Shown in pieces: positions 9,120 to 16,434 of a stretch of DNA of 64,000 bases (position 1 is its first letter; each line of letters opens with the position of its first letter). The DNA is taken from NCBI GenBank assembly GCA_944384255.1, contig CALWSS010000053.1, positions 1-64,000 on the forward strand, written 5' to 3'. The notes below the pieces were generated by a model. That model was given only the letters and a program-made list of their open reading frames with translations, had not been told where the DNA came from and did no database searches. The stretch is from an uncultured Clostridia bacterium. Lineage in GTDB: Bacteria; Bacillota; Clostridia; Lachnospirales; Anaerotignaceae. Position numbers and translations under genes: made by a program.

Positions 9120-9905
9120 TCAAACCTCATTTCCATCAGCTATATCTCCAACATTATTAGCAATTACTCTCGGACCGTAAGGGAAATTTTTAAGCATTTC
9201 TCTTGATGTAACACCTGTAAGTACAAGGCATGTATCAAGACCCGTTTCTATTCCCGCGATTATGTCACTGTCCATTCTGTCGCCTACAATAGCGGCTTCT
9301 TCCGAGTGTACATTAAGCATTCTTAAAGCCGTACGCATAATAAGCGGATTAGGCTTTCCAACAAAATATGCCTTTTTGCCTGAAGCTATCTCAATAGGTG
9401 ATATAAGGCTTCGGCATGCCGGCACAAGCCCGAATTCCATAGGCCCGGTAGTATCTGTATTTGTTCCTATAAGCTTTGCACCGTTATTAACAAGGGTTAC
9501 GGCTTTTACTATTTTGCTGTAGTTGTAGCTGTCAGTTTCGCCTACTACTACATAATCCGGATTTCTGTCATTAGTTGTAATGCCGGCGTCATAAAGAGCA
9601 TTAAGCAATCCCCCGGCACCTATAACGTAAGCACTTGCATTAGGGTTCTGGCTTTTAATAAAAGCCGCTGTTGCAAGGCCGCTGGTGTAAAACCTGCTTT
9701 CGTCAACATCTATACCCATATTGGCAAGCTTTTGCTGATATTCCTTAGGTGTAAGCTGGCTGGAGTTGGTAAGGAAAACAAAGTTCTTGTTTTCACTGTA
9801 AAGCCAGTTTACAAATTTTGTTACACCAGGCAGTATTTTGTTTCCGTGGTATATAACACCATCCATATCACATATAAAACCTTTTTTACTTCTAAGCTGT
9901 TCCAA
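9120..9905 (-). CDS. HAD-IIA family phosphatase (NagD/4-nitrophenylphosphatase type)
   Basis: Haloacid-dehalogenase superfamily hydrolase, subfamily IIA, 261 residues. Catalytic aspartates are in CDMDGVIYHG, motif II is FLTNSS, the conserved lysine lies in VGKPNP, and motif IV is VGDRMDSDIIAG. Such enzymes hydrolyse sugar phosphates, nucleotides or p-nitrophenyl phosphate in the cytoplasm; the true substrate cannot be read from sequence. Start is TTG with AGAGGTG upstream. Its position inside the pst operon, between pstS and pstC, suggests phosphate-regulated scavenging from organic phosphates, which is inference. Confidence 0.88.
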   Translation of the reverse strand: MEQLRSKKGFICDMDGVIYHGNKILPGVTKFVNWLYSENKNFVFLTNSSQLTPKEYQQKLANMGIDVDESRFYTSGLATAAFIKSQNPNASAYVIGAGGLLNALYDAGITTNDRNPDYVVVGETDSYNYSKIVKAVTLVNNGAKLIGTNTDTTGPMEFGLVPACRSLISPIEIASGKKAYFVGKPNPLIMRTALRMLNVHSEEAAIVGDRMDSDIIAGIETGLDTCLVLTGVTSREMLKNFPYGPRVIANNVGDIADGNEV

Positions 9906-9943
9906 AAAAACACCTCTATCTTTTTAAACACAATTTTTCAATA

Positions 9944-9982
9944 AATAAAGCCTTCAGATAAGAATTTATCTTCAGGCTTTAT
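9944..9982 (-). terminator. Imperfect hairpin between pstS and the HAD gene
   Basis: Inverted repeat ATAAAGCCT..AGATAA with a 2x2 internal mismatch and a three-base loop; only a weak T-rich tract follows on the minus strand. It may act as a partial terminator or RNA-stabilising element that lets pstS be expressed above the downstream transporter genes. Confidence 0.5.
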
Positions 9983-9997
9983 ATTTTAAGGAAAGGC

Positions 9998-10058
9998 TGT
10001 GCTTTTGGCATACCCGCTTTTGCGGTTAAAAGCCTGAAAGGTTTTTTGCCAAAGCACA
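9998..10058 (-). terminator. Long stem-loop just after pstS
   Basis: Arms TGTGCTTTGGCA and TGCCAAAAGCACA pair with one bulge around a loop that holds a second small stem (CCGC/GCGG). It starts 17 bases past the pstS stop and has no clean T-run, so it looks more like a 3-prime-end-protecting hairpin or partial terminator than a full stop. Confidence 0.5.
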
Positions 10059-10075
10059 CTTTATGAATTACTTAA

Positions 10076-11017
10076 TCAGTTTAATTCAGACCAGTCTGTA
10101 ACAGCACCTGTGAATATGTCTTTAACCTGTGAAGACTCAAGAGCTGAGATAGGGTTTTCGTTGTTAACGATTATTGCAATACCGTCCATAGCTATTACCT
10201 GACCTGTAACACCCTGAGCTGTTTCTTCTTCTTTAATCTCTCTTGAAGCCATACCAATGTCACAGATACCTTCAATAGCTGATGTAACACCTGTTGTTGA
10301 GTCTGACATCTGAACTTCGATTTCTACATTAGGATTAATTGCTTTGTAAGCCTCAGCAAGTTTTTCCATAACAGGAGTTACAGAAGATGAACCTGCTACT
10401 GTTACTTTGCCGCTTACTTCTCCGCCTGCAAAAGCACCTGTTGAGCCCTGGCTTACATAGCCGTTTTCCTCAACTACTGCCTGTCCTTCATCACTCATAA
10501 TAAAGTTGATAAAGTCCTGAGCTGTTTCGCTTACATCGCTTTTTGTTACAATGTTAAAAGGTCTTGCTACCTTATATGTACCGTTTTTGATGTTGTCTAC
10601 TGTAGCTTCAACACCGTCAATCTGAAGTGCCTTAACTGAATCGTTAAGTGAACCAAGTGAGATGTAACCGATAGCTGCCGGGTTACCTGCTATAGTTGTC
10701 ATCATAACTGCTGTTGAGTTTGTGATTTCTGCTGTGTCAACTGTTTTATCTACTTTGTTGCCGCTTTCGTCTTTTTCCTCAACACCCATAAGCTCAATGA
10801 AAGCGCCTCTTGTGCCAGAACCGTCTTCTCTTGATACAACTGATATTGCTCCTGACATACCCTCTGTGCTTTCGCCTGAAGCTGCTGCTGAACTTTCAGC
10901 TGATGTAGCTGATGAAGAAGCTGCTGAACTTTCCTCGCTTGTTGAGCCGCTTGAGCAGCCTGCTAAAGAAGCTGCAACACATAATGCTGCCATACTTAAC
11001 GCTATTAATTTTTTCAT
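10076..11017 (-). CDS. pstS: Phosphate-binding lipoprotein PstS, circularly permuted
   Basis: Extracellular substrate-binding subunit of the phosphate importer. A lipoprotein signal peptide ends in LAGC (Cys21), followed by a Ser/Ala/Glu-rich tether to about residue 52. The order of the two halves is reversed relative to ordinary PstS: the half with the phosphate loop SREDGSGTRG (62-71) and GYISLGSLNDSVKAL, normally C-terminal, comes first, and the half that normally opens the mature protein (VTVAGSSSVTPVMEKL, about 205-220) comes last and ends in VTDWSELN at the stop. Residues expected to bind phosphate are all present, so it should fold and function. First gene of the pst operon, with a strong GGAG ribosome site. 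Confidence 0.93.
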   Translation of the reverse strand: MKKLIALSMAALCVAASLAGCSSGSTSEESSAASSSATSAESSAAASGESTEGMSGAISVVSREDGSGTRGAFIELMGVEEKDESGNKVDKTVDTAEITNSTAVMMTTIAGNPAAIGYISLGSLNDSVKALQIDGVEATVDNIKNGTYKVARPFNIVTKSDVSETAQDFINFIMSDEGQAVVEENGYVSQGSTGAFAGGEVSGKVTVAGSSSVTPVMEKLAEAYKAINPNVEIEVQMSDSTTGVTSAIEGICDIGMASREIKEEETAQGVTGQVIAMDGIAIIVNNENPISALESSQVKDIFTGAVTDWSELN

Positions 11018-11075
11018 GATTAAATTCTCCTTTTTAATTCATACTGATTTATAACCTTTGTTTGTTACAGGTATT

Positions 11076-11130
11076 ATTATAAAAATCAAAAGTAAAATCC
11101 GATACCGCACTGATGTTAAATGTATGTAAA
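11076..11130 (-). promoter_or_regulatory. Probable PHO-box and -10 upstream of pstS
   Basis: Minus strand: TTTACA-N5-TTAACA (11130-11114), the same 11-bp-period hexamers as ahead of the Na/Pi cotransporter, with an extra TTTACT abutting upstream. A TATAAT lies at 11081-11076 with no recognisable -35. Phasing of further hexamers towards the -10 is imperfect, so the exact operator extent is unsure. Confidence 0.5.
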
Positions 11131-11161
11131 AGTAAACGGTTTATTTAAAGGCAAAAAAATA

Positions 11162-11205
11162 AAATGTTAAATTTTACATTTAATTTAATTTAAAATTTAA
11201 CATTT
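11162..11205. repeat. Perfect 15-bp AT-only inverted repeat
   Basis: Arms AAATGTTAAATTTTA and TAAAATTTAACATTT with a 14-base loop, overlapping the last codons of the cwlD-like fragment. Contains no G-C core, so it is a weak terminator at best. It could be a regulator site or a deletion scar. Confidence 0.6.
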
Positions 11206-11409
11206 AACAAAACAGACTTTATGATTTTTGCGTACTATAAAGCACGGCTCCCAGCCCCCGTGCCCGGCGTCAATAACTATAATACGGTTATTAAGCGGCA
11301 TATAAACGGCAGTGCTTTTTTTAACTGCCACAGAACTTAAAACACCGGCACAGCACACAGCCATTGACAGCATAAAAACAAAAAACGCTTTTTTATTGTT
11401 TAAATTCAA
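11197..11409 (-). pseudogene. Truncated CwlD-like N-acetylmuramoyl-L-alanine amidase
   Basis: Encodes 70 residues: an N-terminal hydrophobic segment (about 8-28) and then RIIVIDAGHGGWEP, the first zinc-ligand motif of amidase_3/CwlD cortex-lytic amidases that make muramic lactam in spore cortex. Right after this motif the similarity stops and a 15-residue unrelated tail ends the frame, whereas CwlD proteins run to about 240 residues and need further zinc and glutamate ligands. The TTG start keeps a good AGGGGGTG ribosome site. Best read as a remnant left by a deletion; no missing part was found nearby. A short functional secreted peptide is a less likely alternative. Confidence 0.6.
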
Positions 11410-11459
11410 TTAAAAACACCCCCTTAAACCAATTTATTCAAAAATAACACCGGGTATTA

Positions 11460-11488
11460 TTGATTTTTTATTAACAGAGTTTTATAAT
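11460..11488 (+). promoter_or_regulatory. Promoter of the crotonase gene
   Basis: TTGATT, 17-base spacer, TATAAT, about 50 bases before the start codon. Vegetative sigma-A type. Confidence 0.7.
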
Positions 11489-11537
11489 TAAACTGTATTG
11501 TTGCAATACGGTACATATATAAAGGAGGACAAATCAA

Positions 11538-12338
11538 ATGAAATTACTTGAACTCAAAGACTCTATTAAGAATCTTATTATCGAAGTAGAAGACGGCATA
11601 GCTGTAGTTACAATGAACAGACCAAAAGCAAATGCTTTAAACACAGAAATGCTTCTTGAAATCGAAAGCGTTTTTAAATGCATGGCAGAAGACGACACAG
11701 TAAAAGGCGCTATTGTTACAGCTCCTGGTGAGAAATTCTTTGTTGCCGGTGCTGACATAAATGGTTTCCTTGCTCTTGACGGTATGGGTGGAAGAACAGC
11801 TTCCAAACTTGCTCAGGACGCTTTCCAGGCTATTGATGACCTTGAAAAACCTGTTATCGCTGCTGTAAACGGCTACGCTCTTGGCGGCGGAAACGAAATA
11901 GCTATGGCATGCGATATAAGAATTGCTTCAACAAAGGCTATATTCGGCCAGCCGGAAGTTAACCTTGGCCTTATGCCATGCTTTGGCGGCACACAGCGTC
12001 TTCCAAGACTTGTAGGCTACGGCATTGCTAAAGAGCTTATATTCACAGCAAGAAACGTAGATGCTCAGGAAGCTTACAGAATCGGTCTTGTTAACAAAGT
12101 AGTAGAGCCTGAAGAACTTCTTCCTGCTGCTAAAGAAATGATGAAAGTTATACTTTCAAAAGCTCCTTTAGCTATAGGTGCTTGCAAAGTTGCTATTAAC
12201 AAAGGCAAAGACCTTGATATGGCAGACGGCCTTGAGCTTGAAAGAAACCTTAACGGCCTTCTTTTCTCAACAGCAGACAAAAACGAAGGTGTTGGTGCTT
12301 TCATCGAAAAGAGAGCAGCTAAATTCTCTGGTAAATAA
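11538..12338 (+). CDS. Enoyl-CoA hydratase/crotonase family protein
   Basis: Cytoplasmic crotonase-fold enzyme of 266 residues. The oxyanion-hole segments are AGADINGF (about 70) and NGYALGGGNEIAMACD (about 112-127). Both glutamates used by hydratases are present, one in GGGNE and one in GQPEVNLGLMP, so hydration of crotonyl-CoA or similar short enoyl-CoAs is likely (the crt step of butyrate formation). It stands alone here, with its own promoter and terminator and no bcd, etfAB, hbd or thl beside it, so its pathway is not fixed by context. An AAGGAGG ribosome site and a codon use rich in CTT and GCT suggest high expression. Confidence 0.88.
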   Translation: MKLLELKDSIKNLIIEVEDGIAVVTMNRPKANALNTEMLLEIESVFKCMAEDDTVKGAIVTAPGEKFFVAGADINGFLALDGMGGRTASKLAQDAFQAIDDLEKPVIAAVNGYALGGGNEIAMACDIRIASTKAIFGQPEVNLGLMPCFGGTQRLPRLVGYGIAKELIFTARNVDAQEAYRIGLVNKVVEPEELLPAAKEMMKVILSKAPLAIGACKVAINKGKDLDMADGLELERNLNGLLFSTADKNEGVGAFIEKRAAKFSGK

Positions 12339-12354
12339 TATATGTATTTATTGC

Positions 12355-12384
12355 CACTCCGGAATATTCCGGAGTGTTTTTTTA
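12355..12384 (+). terminator. Terminator of the crotonase gene
   Basis: Perfect 22-bp palindrome (CACTCCGGAAT and its complement) followed by seven Ts. Confidence 0.9.
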
Positions 12385-12430
12385 TTACTTTTTCTAATTT
12401 TTTCTAACTCTTTTTAACTTTCCTGACTTT

Positions 12431-13708
12431 TTACTGCTCCTTTTCGCTTTCTTCCTCAACTTTTTGTATGTCTGCACCAATGGCTCTTAGTTTTTGCTCA
12501 ATATTGCTGTAGCCACGTTCTATATGATAAATGTCGCCTATTTCAGTAGTGCCCTCAGCTGCTAAAGCTGTTATTATTAATGCTGCCCCTGCCCGTAAAT
12601 CCGGTGCCTTAACTTTTGAGCCTGTAAGCTTTTTAACGCCTTCTACCACTGCAACACGGCCGTCTGTTTTAATGTCGGCTCCCATACGCTTCATTTCTGC
12701 CGCCTGTAAAAATCTGTTTTCAAATACCGTTTCAGTAACCATGCTTGTGCCTTTTGCTATTGTCATAATACTCATAAATATAGCCTGCATGTCTGTTGGA
12801 AAGCCCGGAAAAGGCATTGTCTTTATGTTAAAAGCCTTTCTTTTGCCTGCCGAATACACCCTTAAACCGTCCTGACTGTTTTCAACACACATGCCGCATT
12901 CTTCCAGTTTTGCCGCTGCCGGCTTAATATGGCCGTATACTGCATTTTTAATTATAATATCACCGTTTGTAATTGCTGCCGCTGCCATAAAAGTCCCGGC
13001 TTCTATTCTGTCCGGTATAACGGTATGCTCCGCTCCATGAAGTTTTTTAACACCTGTTACTTTTATTGTGCCGTTGCCTAAACAAAAAACACCGGCACCC
13101 ATTTTATTCATAAAATTAATTAAATCCATAATTTCCGGTTCAAGAGCAGCGTTTTCAATTACAGTAACACCGTCGGAAAGTGCCGCCGCCATTATAATAT
13201 TTTCCGTAGCTCCAACACTGGGAAAGTCCAGATAAATATGTCCGCCTTTCAGTTTATTGGCTTTTGCCTCTGCCGTACCGAACTCCTGCTTTATTTTTGC
13301 TCCTAATTTTTCAAACCCCTTTAAATGTAAATCAACTGGCCGGCTGCCTATAGGACACCCGCCGGGAAGAGGCAGCTTAACAAACCCGTTGCGTGAAAGA
13401 AGCGGGCCCATAACAAGAAAAGACGCCCTCATTTTAACTGCTTCATTTTCTTCCGATATATCCTCTGATGTATTTTCGGCTTTTATTGTAACTTCCTGAG
13501 TTATCTGGTTATACTGGGCTATAGCGCCTGTTTTTTTTATAATATCCAAAAGTATAAAAACATCGCTTAAAGGCGGCACACCCTTTATAACACACTGCTC
13601 ATCTGTTAAAAGGCAGGCACAAAGTATAGGCAAAACTGCATTTTTAGCTCCGCTTAATGTAACTTCTCCGCTTAAAGGGCCGCTTTTTTTCACAATAAAT
13701 AAAGACAT
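12431..13708 (-). CDS. murA: UDP-N-acetylglucosamine 1-carboxyvinyltransferase MurA
   Basis: Catalyses the first committed step of peptidoglycan synthesis, transfer of enolpyruvate from PEP to UDP-GlcNAc in the cytoplasm. Length 425 is normal. The N-terminal SGAKNAVLPI motif holds the catalytic lysine, and PGGCPIGSRPVDLH carries the active-site cysteine that fosfomycin alkylates. The first residues MSLFIVKKSGPLSGEV fit the family and fix the start. The start codon lies inside a perfect 16-bp inverted repeat (separate entry), so translation is probably controlled. The gene follows an HD-domain gene on the same strand. Clostridia often have two MurA copies; which paralogue this is cannot be told. 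Confidence 0.95.
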   Translation of the reverse strand: MSLFIVKKSGPLSGEVTLSGAKNAVLPILCACLLTDEQCVIKGVPPLSDVFILLDIIKKTGAIAQYNQITQEVTIKAENTSEDISEENEAVKMRASFLVMGPLLSRNGFVKLPLPGGCPIGSRPVDLHLKGFEKLGAKIKQEFGTAEAKANKLKGGHIYLDFPSVGATENIIMAAALSDGVTVIENAALEPEIMDLINFMNKMGAGVFCLGNGTIKVTGVKKLHGAEHTVIPDRIEAGTFMAAAAITNGDIIIKNAVYGHIKPAAAKLEECGMCVENSQDGLRVYSAGKRKAFNIKTMPFPGFPTDMQAIFMSIMTIAKGTSMVTETVFENRFLQAAEMKRMGADIKTDGRVAVVEGVKKLTGSKVKAPDLRAGAALIITALAAEGTTEIGDIYHIERGYSNIEQKLRAIGADIQKVEEESEKEQ

Positions 13709-13748
13709 ACTAAAATCCCCCTTGACTGTTTTGATTTTAGTATGTCTT
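13702..13748 (-). promoter_or_regulatory. 16-bp perfect stem enclosing the murA ribosome site and start
   Basis: Arms AAGACATACTAAAATC and GATTTTAGTATGTCTT are exact reverse complements with a 15-base loop. In the murA mRNA the start ATG lies in the 3-prime arm and the AAGGGGG ribosome site straddles the loop and the first base of that arm. The folded form should block initiation. A protein operator on DNA is the alternative reading. Confidence 0.75.
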
Positions 13749-13780
13749 GTTTGATGTTTTTATATAAACTGAAATTAATG

Positions 13781-14278
13781 TTATTTGTTAAGTATAAGCC
13801 TGTCAAATAAGCTTTTTCCCGTTTCAGTTACAAAATTTTCATTTTTTATACGGCTGTAATCTGCATTAGGCCCAAACTCGCCTTCATCTATGTTGACAAT
13901 TAAATCTGCCTCAATAATAATTCTCAGCAGTTTATTATCTTTAATATTGTATGTATGGTGATGAGCTATTATATAATTAATTTTTTCTATATCTTCATTA
14001 TTAAACCCAGCTTTTTCCAAAATAGGCAGTGCAACTTCCGGCCCCAATTGTTCCTGATAAATACCTGCCGGAGAATTAAAGCGTTTTTCGGCTTCATGTA
14101 TGCCTATGTCGTGAAGCAGAGCTGCAGTTTTTATAATAAGTGTTTCATAATCATTTAAATTTTCACCACCGGCAATATATTGGGCAATTCCGTATACTTT
14201 TAATGCATGATTTATTCTTCTTAAATCCGGTGCATTATAGTCTGTCATTAATTTTAATATATCTAATGATTTTTCCAT
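13781..14278 (-). CDS. HD-domain phosphohydrolase
   Basis: 165-residue cytoplasmic HD-superfamily protein. The metal-binding pattern is visible: H in INHALKVYG, the HD pair in LLHDIG (about 56), histidines in IAHHHTY (about 105) and D in EADLIVN (about 124). Members cleave phosphate esters of nucleotides or related compounds; the substrate is not predictable. It has its own promoter and is probably transcribed with murA 72 bases downstream. Length and arrangement resemble small stand-alone HD proteins common in Clostridia. Confidence 0.85.
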   Translation of the reverse strand: MEKSLDILKLMTDYNAPDLRRINHALKVYGIAQYIAGGENLNDYETLIIKTAALLHDIGIHEAEKRFNSPAGIYQEQLGPEVALPILEKAGFNNEDIEKINYIIAHHHTYNIKDNKLLRIIIEADLIVNIDEGEFGPNADYSRIKNENFVTETGKSLFDRLILNK

Positions 14279-14313
14279 CTTTTTCTCCTTCTTGAGCTGT
14301 TTTTTTACTAAAT

Positions 14314-14342
14314 GTTATACTGTATATTCTTTTTTAACGCAA
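14314..14342 (-). promoter_or_regulatory. Promoter of the HD-murA unit
   Basis: Minus strand TTGCGT, 17-base spacer, TATAAC, ending about 36 bases before the start codon. Confidence 0.55.
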
Positions 14343-14402
14343 TATAAATTATGTATAAAATTAAAAATTTGTTTTTTTTCATGCCGTAAAATTATTTATG
14401 CA

Positions 14403-14431
14403 TTGACACGGAAAGTTTAAGTTGATATAGT
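14403..14431 (+). promoter_or_regulatory. Promoter of the flavodiiron protein gene
   Basis: Consensus TTGACA, 17-base spacer, TATAGT, 55 bases before the start codon. Confidence 0.7.
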
Positions 14432-14485
14432 TAAGCCAAATGGATTAAAATAAATATTATGATATGTATGGAGAGGAGAATTTCA

Positions 14486-15703
14486 ATGTATTGTGTAAGG
14501 AACATAACTGATGATATTTATTGGGTAGGCGCCAATGACAGACGTCTTTCACTTTTTGAGAACATTCATCCTATACCAAAGGGAGTATCATATAATTCAT
14601 ATCTTCTTTTAGACGAAAGCACTGTTCTTTTTGATGCTATCGACTGGTCATCATGCCGCCAGCTTATAACTAATATAGAACATCTGCTTAACGGCCGAAA
14701 ACTTGATTATATAGTTATTAACCACATGGAGCCTGACCATGGCGCTTCCCTTCAGGAACTGCTTATCCGTTACCCTGAAGTAAAGGTAGTAAGCACACAA
14801 AAGGCTTTTATTTTAGCTAATCAGTTCGGCTTCTGCACAGAAGGCCATGAGTGCATACCTGTTAAGGAAGGCGATACAATGTCCTTCGGCAAACACAGCG
14901 TAAAATTCTTTACAGCACCTATGGTTCATTGGCCTGAGGTTATGGTTACATTTGACACAACAGACGGTGTTCTTTACTCAGCTGATGCTTTCGGTACATT
15001 CGGTGCCCTTAACGGCAAACTTTTTAACGACGAAATGGATTTTGAAAAAGAATTCCTTGATGAAGCCCGCAGATATTATGCCAATATAGTAGGCAAATAT
15101 GGTCCTCAGGTACAGGCTCTTCTTAAAAAAGCCGCAGCAATTAAAGACCAAATTAAATATATATGCCCGCTTCACGGCCCGGTTTGGCGTTCAAACTTTG
15201 ATTATATTATAGATAAATACAATAAATGGAGCCTTTATGAGCCGGAAGAAAAAGGCATTATGATAGCCTATGCTTCAATGTACGGCAATACTGAAGCAGC
15301 AGCAGAAGCATTGGCAACAGAGCTTGTTAAAAAAGGCGTTACAAATGTAGCTTTGTACGATGTTTCAACAACACATGTGTCAGAGCTTATGTCCGAGGCT
15401 TTCCGTCTTTCACATATCGTTTTAGCTTCCGTAACATATAATATGGGTATATACCCTGTAATGCATAACTTTATAGCCGACATGAAAGCCCTTAACTTGC
15501 AAAAACGTACATTTGCCATTATAGAAAACGGCTCATGGGCATGCAATGTAGGCGGACTTATGCAAAAAGCCATAGAATGCGACCTTAAAAACTGCACTGT
15601 TATTGAAGAACGCCTTTCTCTTGCTTCTTCAATGCTTTGCAATAAAGCTCCTGAGCTTGATGTTCTTGCCGATACTTTAGTTGATTCTCTTAATGAACAA
15701 TAA
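14486..15703 (+). CDS. Flavodiiron protein (A-type flavoprotein, O2/NO reductase)
   Basis: Cytoplasmic enzyme that reduces O2 to water and/or NO to N2O, protecting anaerobes. The N-terminal metallo-beta-lactamase domain has the di-iron ligands HMEPDHGA (about 82-89), the histidine in MVHWPEV, the aspartate in YSADAFG and the histidine in CPLHGPVW. The C-terminal flavodoxin domain starts about residue 255 with the FMN loop YASMYGNTEA. There is no fused rubredoxin, so an external electron donor is needed. Start chosen at ATG 14486 because GGAGAGGAG lies just upstream; an in-frame ATG 27 bases earlier lacks a ribosome site. Single-gene unit with its own promoter and terminator. Confidence 0.93.
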   Translation: MYCVRNITDDIYWVGANDRRLSLFENIHPIPKGVSYNSYLLLDESTVLFDAIDWSSCRQLITNIEHLLNGRKLDYIVINHMEPDHGASLQELLIRYPEVKVVSTQKAFILANQFGFCTEGHECIPVKEGDTMSFGKHSVKFFTAPMVHWPEVMVTFDTTDGVLYSADAFGTFGALNGKLFNDEMDFEKEFLDEARRYYANIVGKYGPQVQALLKKAAAIKDQIKYICPLHGPVWRSNFDYIIDKYNKWSLYEPEEKGIMIAYASMYGNTEAAAEALATELVKKGVTNVALYDVSTTHVSELMSEAFRLSHIVLASVTYNMGIYPVMHNFIADMKALNLQKRTFAIIENGSWACNVGGLMQKAIECDLKNCTVIEERLSLASSMLCNKAPELDVLADTLVDSLNEQ

Positions 15704-15716
15704 TAAATAAAAATAC

Positions 15717-15750
15717 AAAAAGCTGTGGGTTAAAATAATCCACAGCTTTT
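15717..15750. terminator. Bidirectional terminator after the flavodiiron gene
   Basis: Eleven-bp perfect stem AAAAGCTGTGG / CCACAGCTTTT with a 12-base loop and T-runs on both strands. It also lies just past the 3-prime end of the tRNA gene on the minus strand. Confidence 0.85.
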
Positions 15751-15756
15751 TATAAC

Positions 15757-15829
15757 CGCACCTTACAGGAATCGAACCTGCGGCCTTTCGGTCCGGAGCC
15801 GAACGCTCTATCCCCTGAGCTAAAGGTGC
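15757..15829 (-). tRNA. tRNA-Arg (anticodon CCG)
   Basis: Cloverleaf folded by hand: acceptor stem GCACCTT/AAGGTGC with discriminator G, D arm GCTCAGGGGATAGAGC, anticodon stem TTCGG/CCGAA around loop CTCCGGA (anticodon CCG, reads CGG), five-base variable loop, T stem GCAGG/CCTGT with TTCGATT loop. 73 bases; CCA is not encoded. Confidence 0.96.
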
Positions 15830-15900
15830 CCGTTTTTTAATTTTAACTGTTTTTATCTTTTATGTCAATGAAAAGTACCGGGCACCGTTTTTGGCATAGT

Positions 15901-16314
15901 TTATATTCTTGCCTGCTGTAGGCTTCTTTCAACAGCCTGAAGTATCAGCTGGCTTGTAACCTCAGTATCGCCCTCAGGCACATAACTTAATTCCTGCTCG
16001 TTTTTCAAATGTTTTTCCACATCTTTTGCTGCACTTTCAAAAAGCGGATAAAAAACCGGTATATCCTCAGAACAGTTTGTAAGCTGAACTGACTTTATTT
16101 TAGTCTTGGACACTTTAACCTCAACTGTCATTGTGCCGTTATCCAGAACTATGTCCGATGTATATGTACCTGGGTTATAAACCTGTTTTTTGCTTTCCTG
16201 CGATGAAAAGACAAAATAAACGGCTAAAAAAATAATAAGTACTCCCAGCACGGCAAACACGGCAGTTTTGACTATATCCTTAAACTTAAGTACCATAAAT
16301 CTGTTAGCGCTCAT
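15901..16314 (-). CDS. Membrane-anchored protein with FMN_bind-like domain
   Basis: 137-residue protein with a basic start, one membrane helix (about 17-38) and an extracytoplasmic domain. The latter resembles small FMN_bind domains such as the RnfG C-terminus: a strand-rich start (YTSDIVLDNGTMTVEVKVS), then VTSQLILQAVERSLQQA near the end. The usual SGAT(I/T)TS flavinylation motif is reduced to VTS, so flavin attachment is doubtful. Start set at ATG 16314, six bases after GGAGG, not at the upstream ATG. Divergent from addB. Function unknown; I infer only an envelope location. Confidence 0.55.
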   Translation of the reverse strand: MSANRFMVLKFKDIVKTAVFAVLGVLIIFLAVYFVFSSQESKKQVYNPGTYTSDIVLDNGTMTVEVKVSKTKIKSVQLTNCSEDIPVFYPLFESAAKDVEKHLKNEQELSYVPEGDTEVTSQLILQAVERSLQQARI

Positions 16315-16380
16315 ATAAGTCCTCCAAAACACTTTATATAGCTATATTTATTTCCAATTAACGGTTTTATGCATGTTATA

Positions 16381-16409
16381 TTGCAATAAACAATTATTTT
16401 TTATATTAT
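16381..16409 (+). promoter_or_regulatory. Promoter of addB
   Basis: TTGCAA, 17-base spacer, TATTAT, 26 bases before the addB start. Confidence 0.6.
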
Positions 16410-16434
16410 TAATATCAGTAATGGAGGTGCTCTT

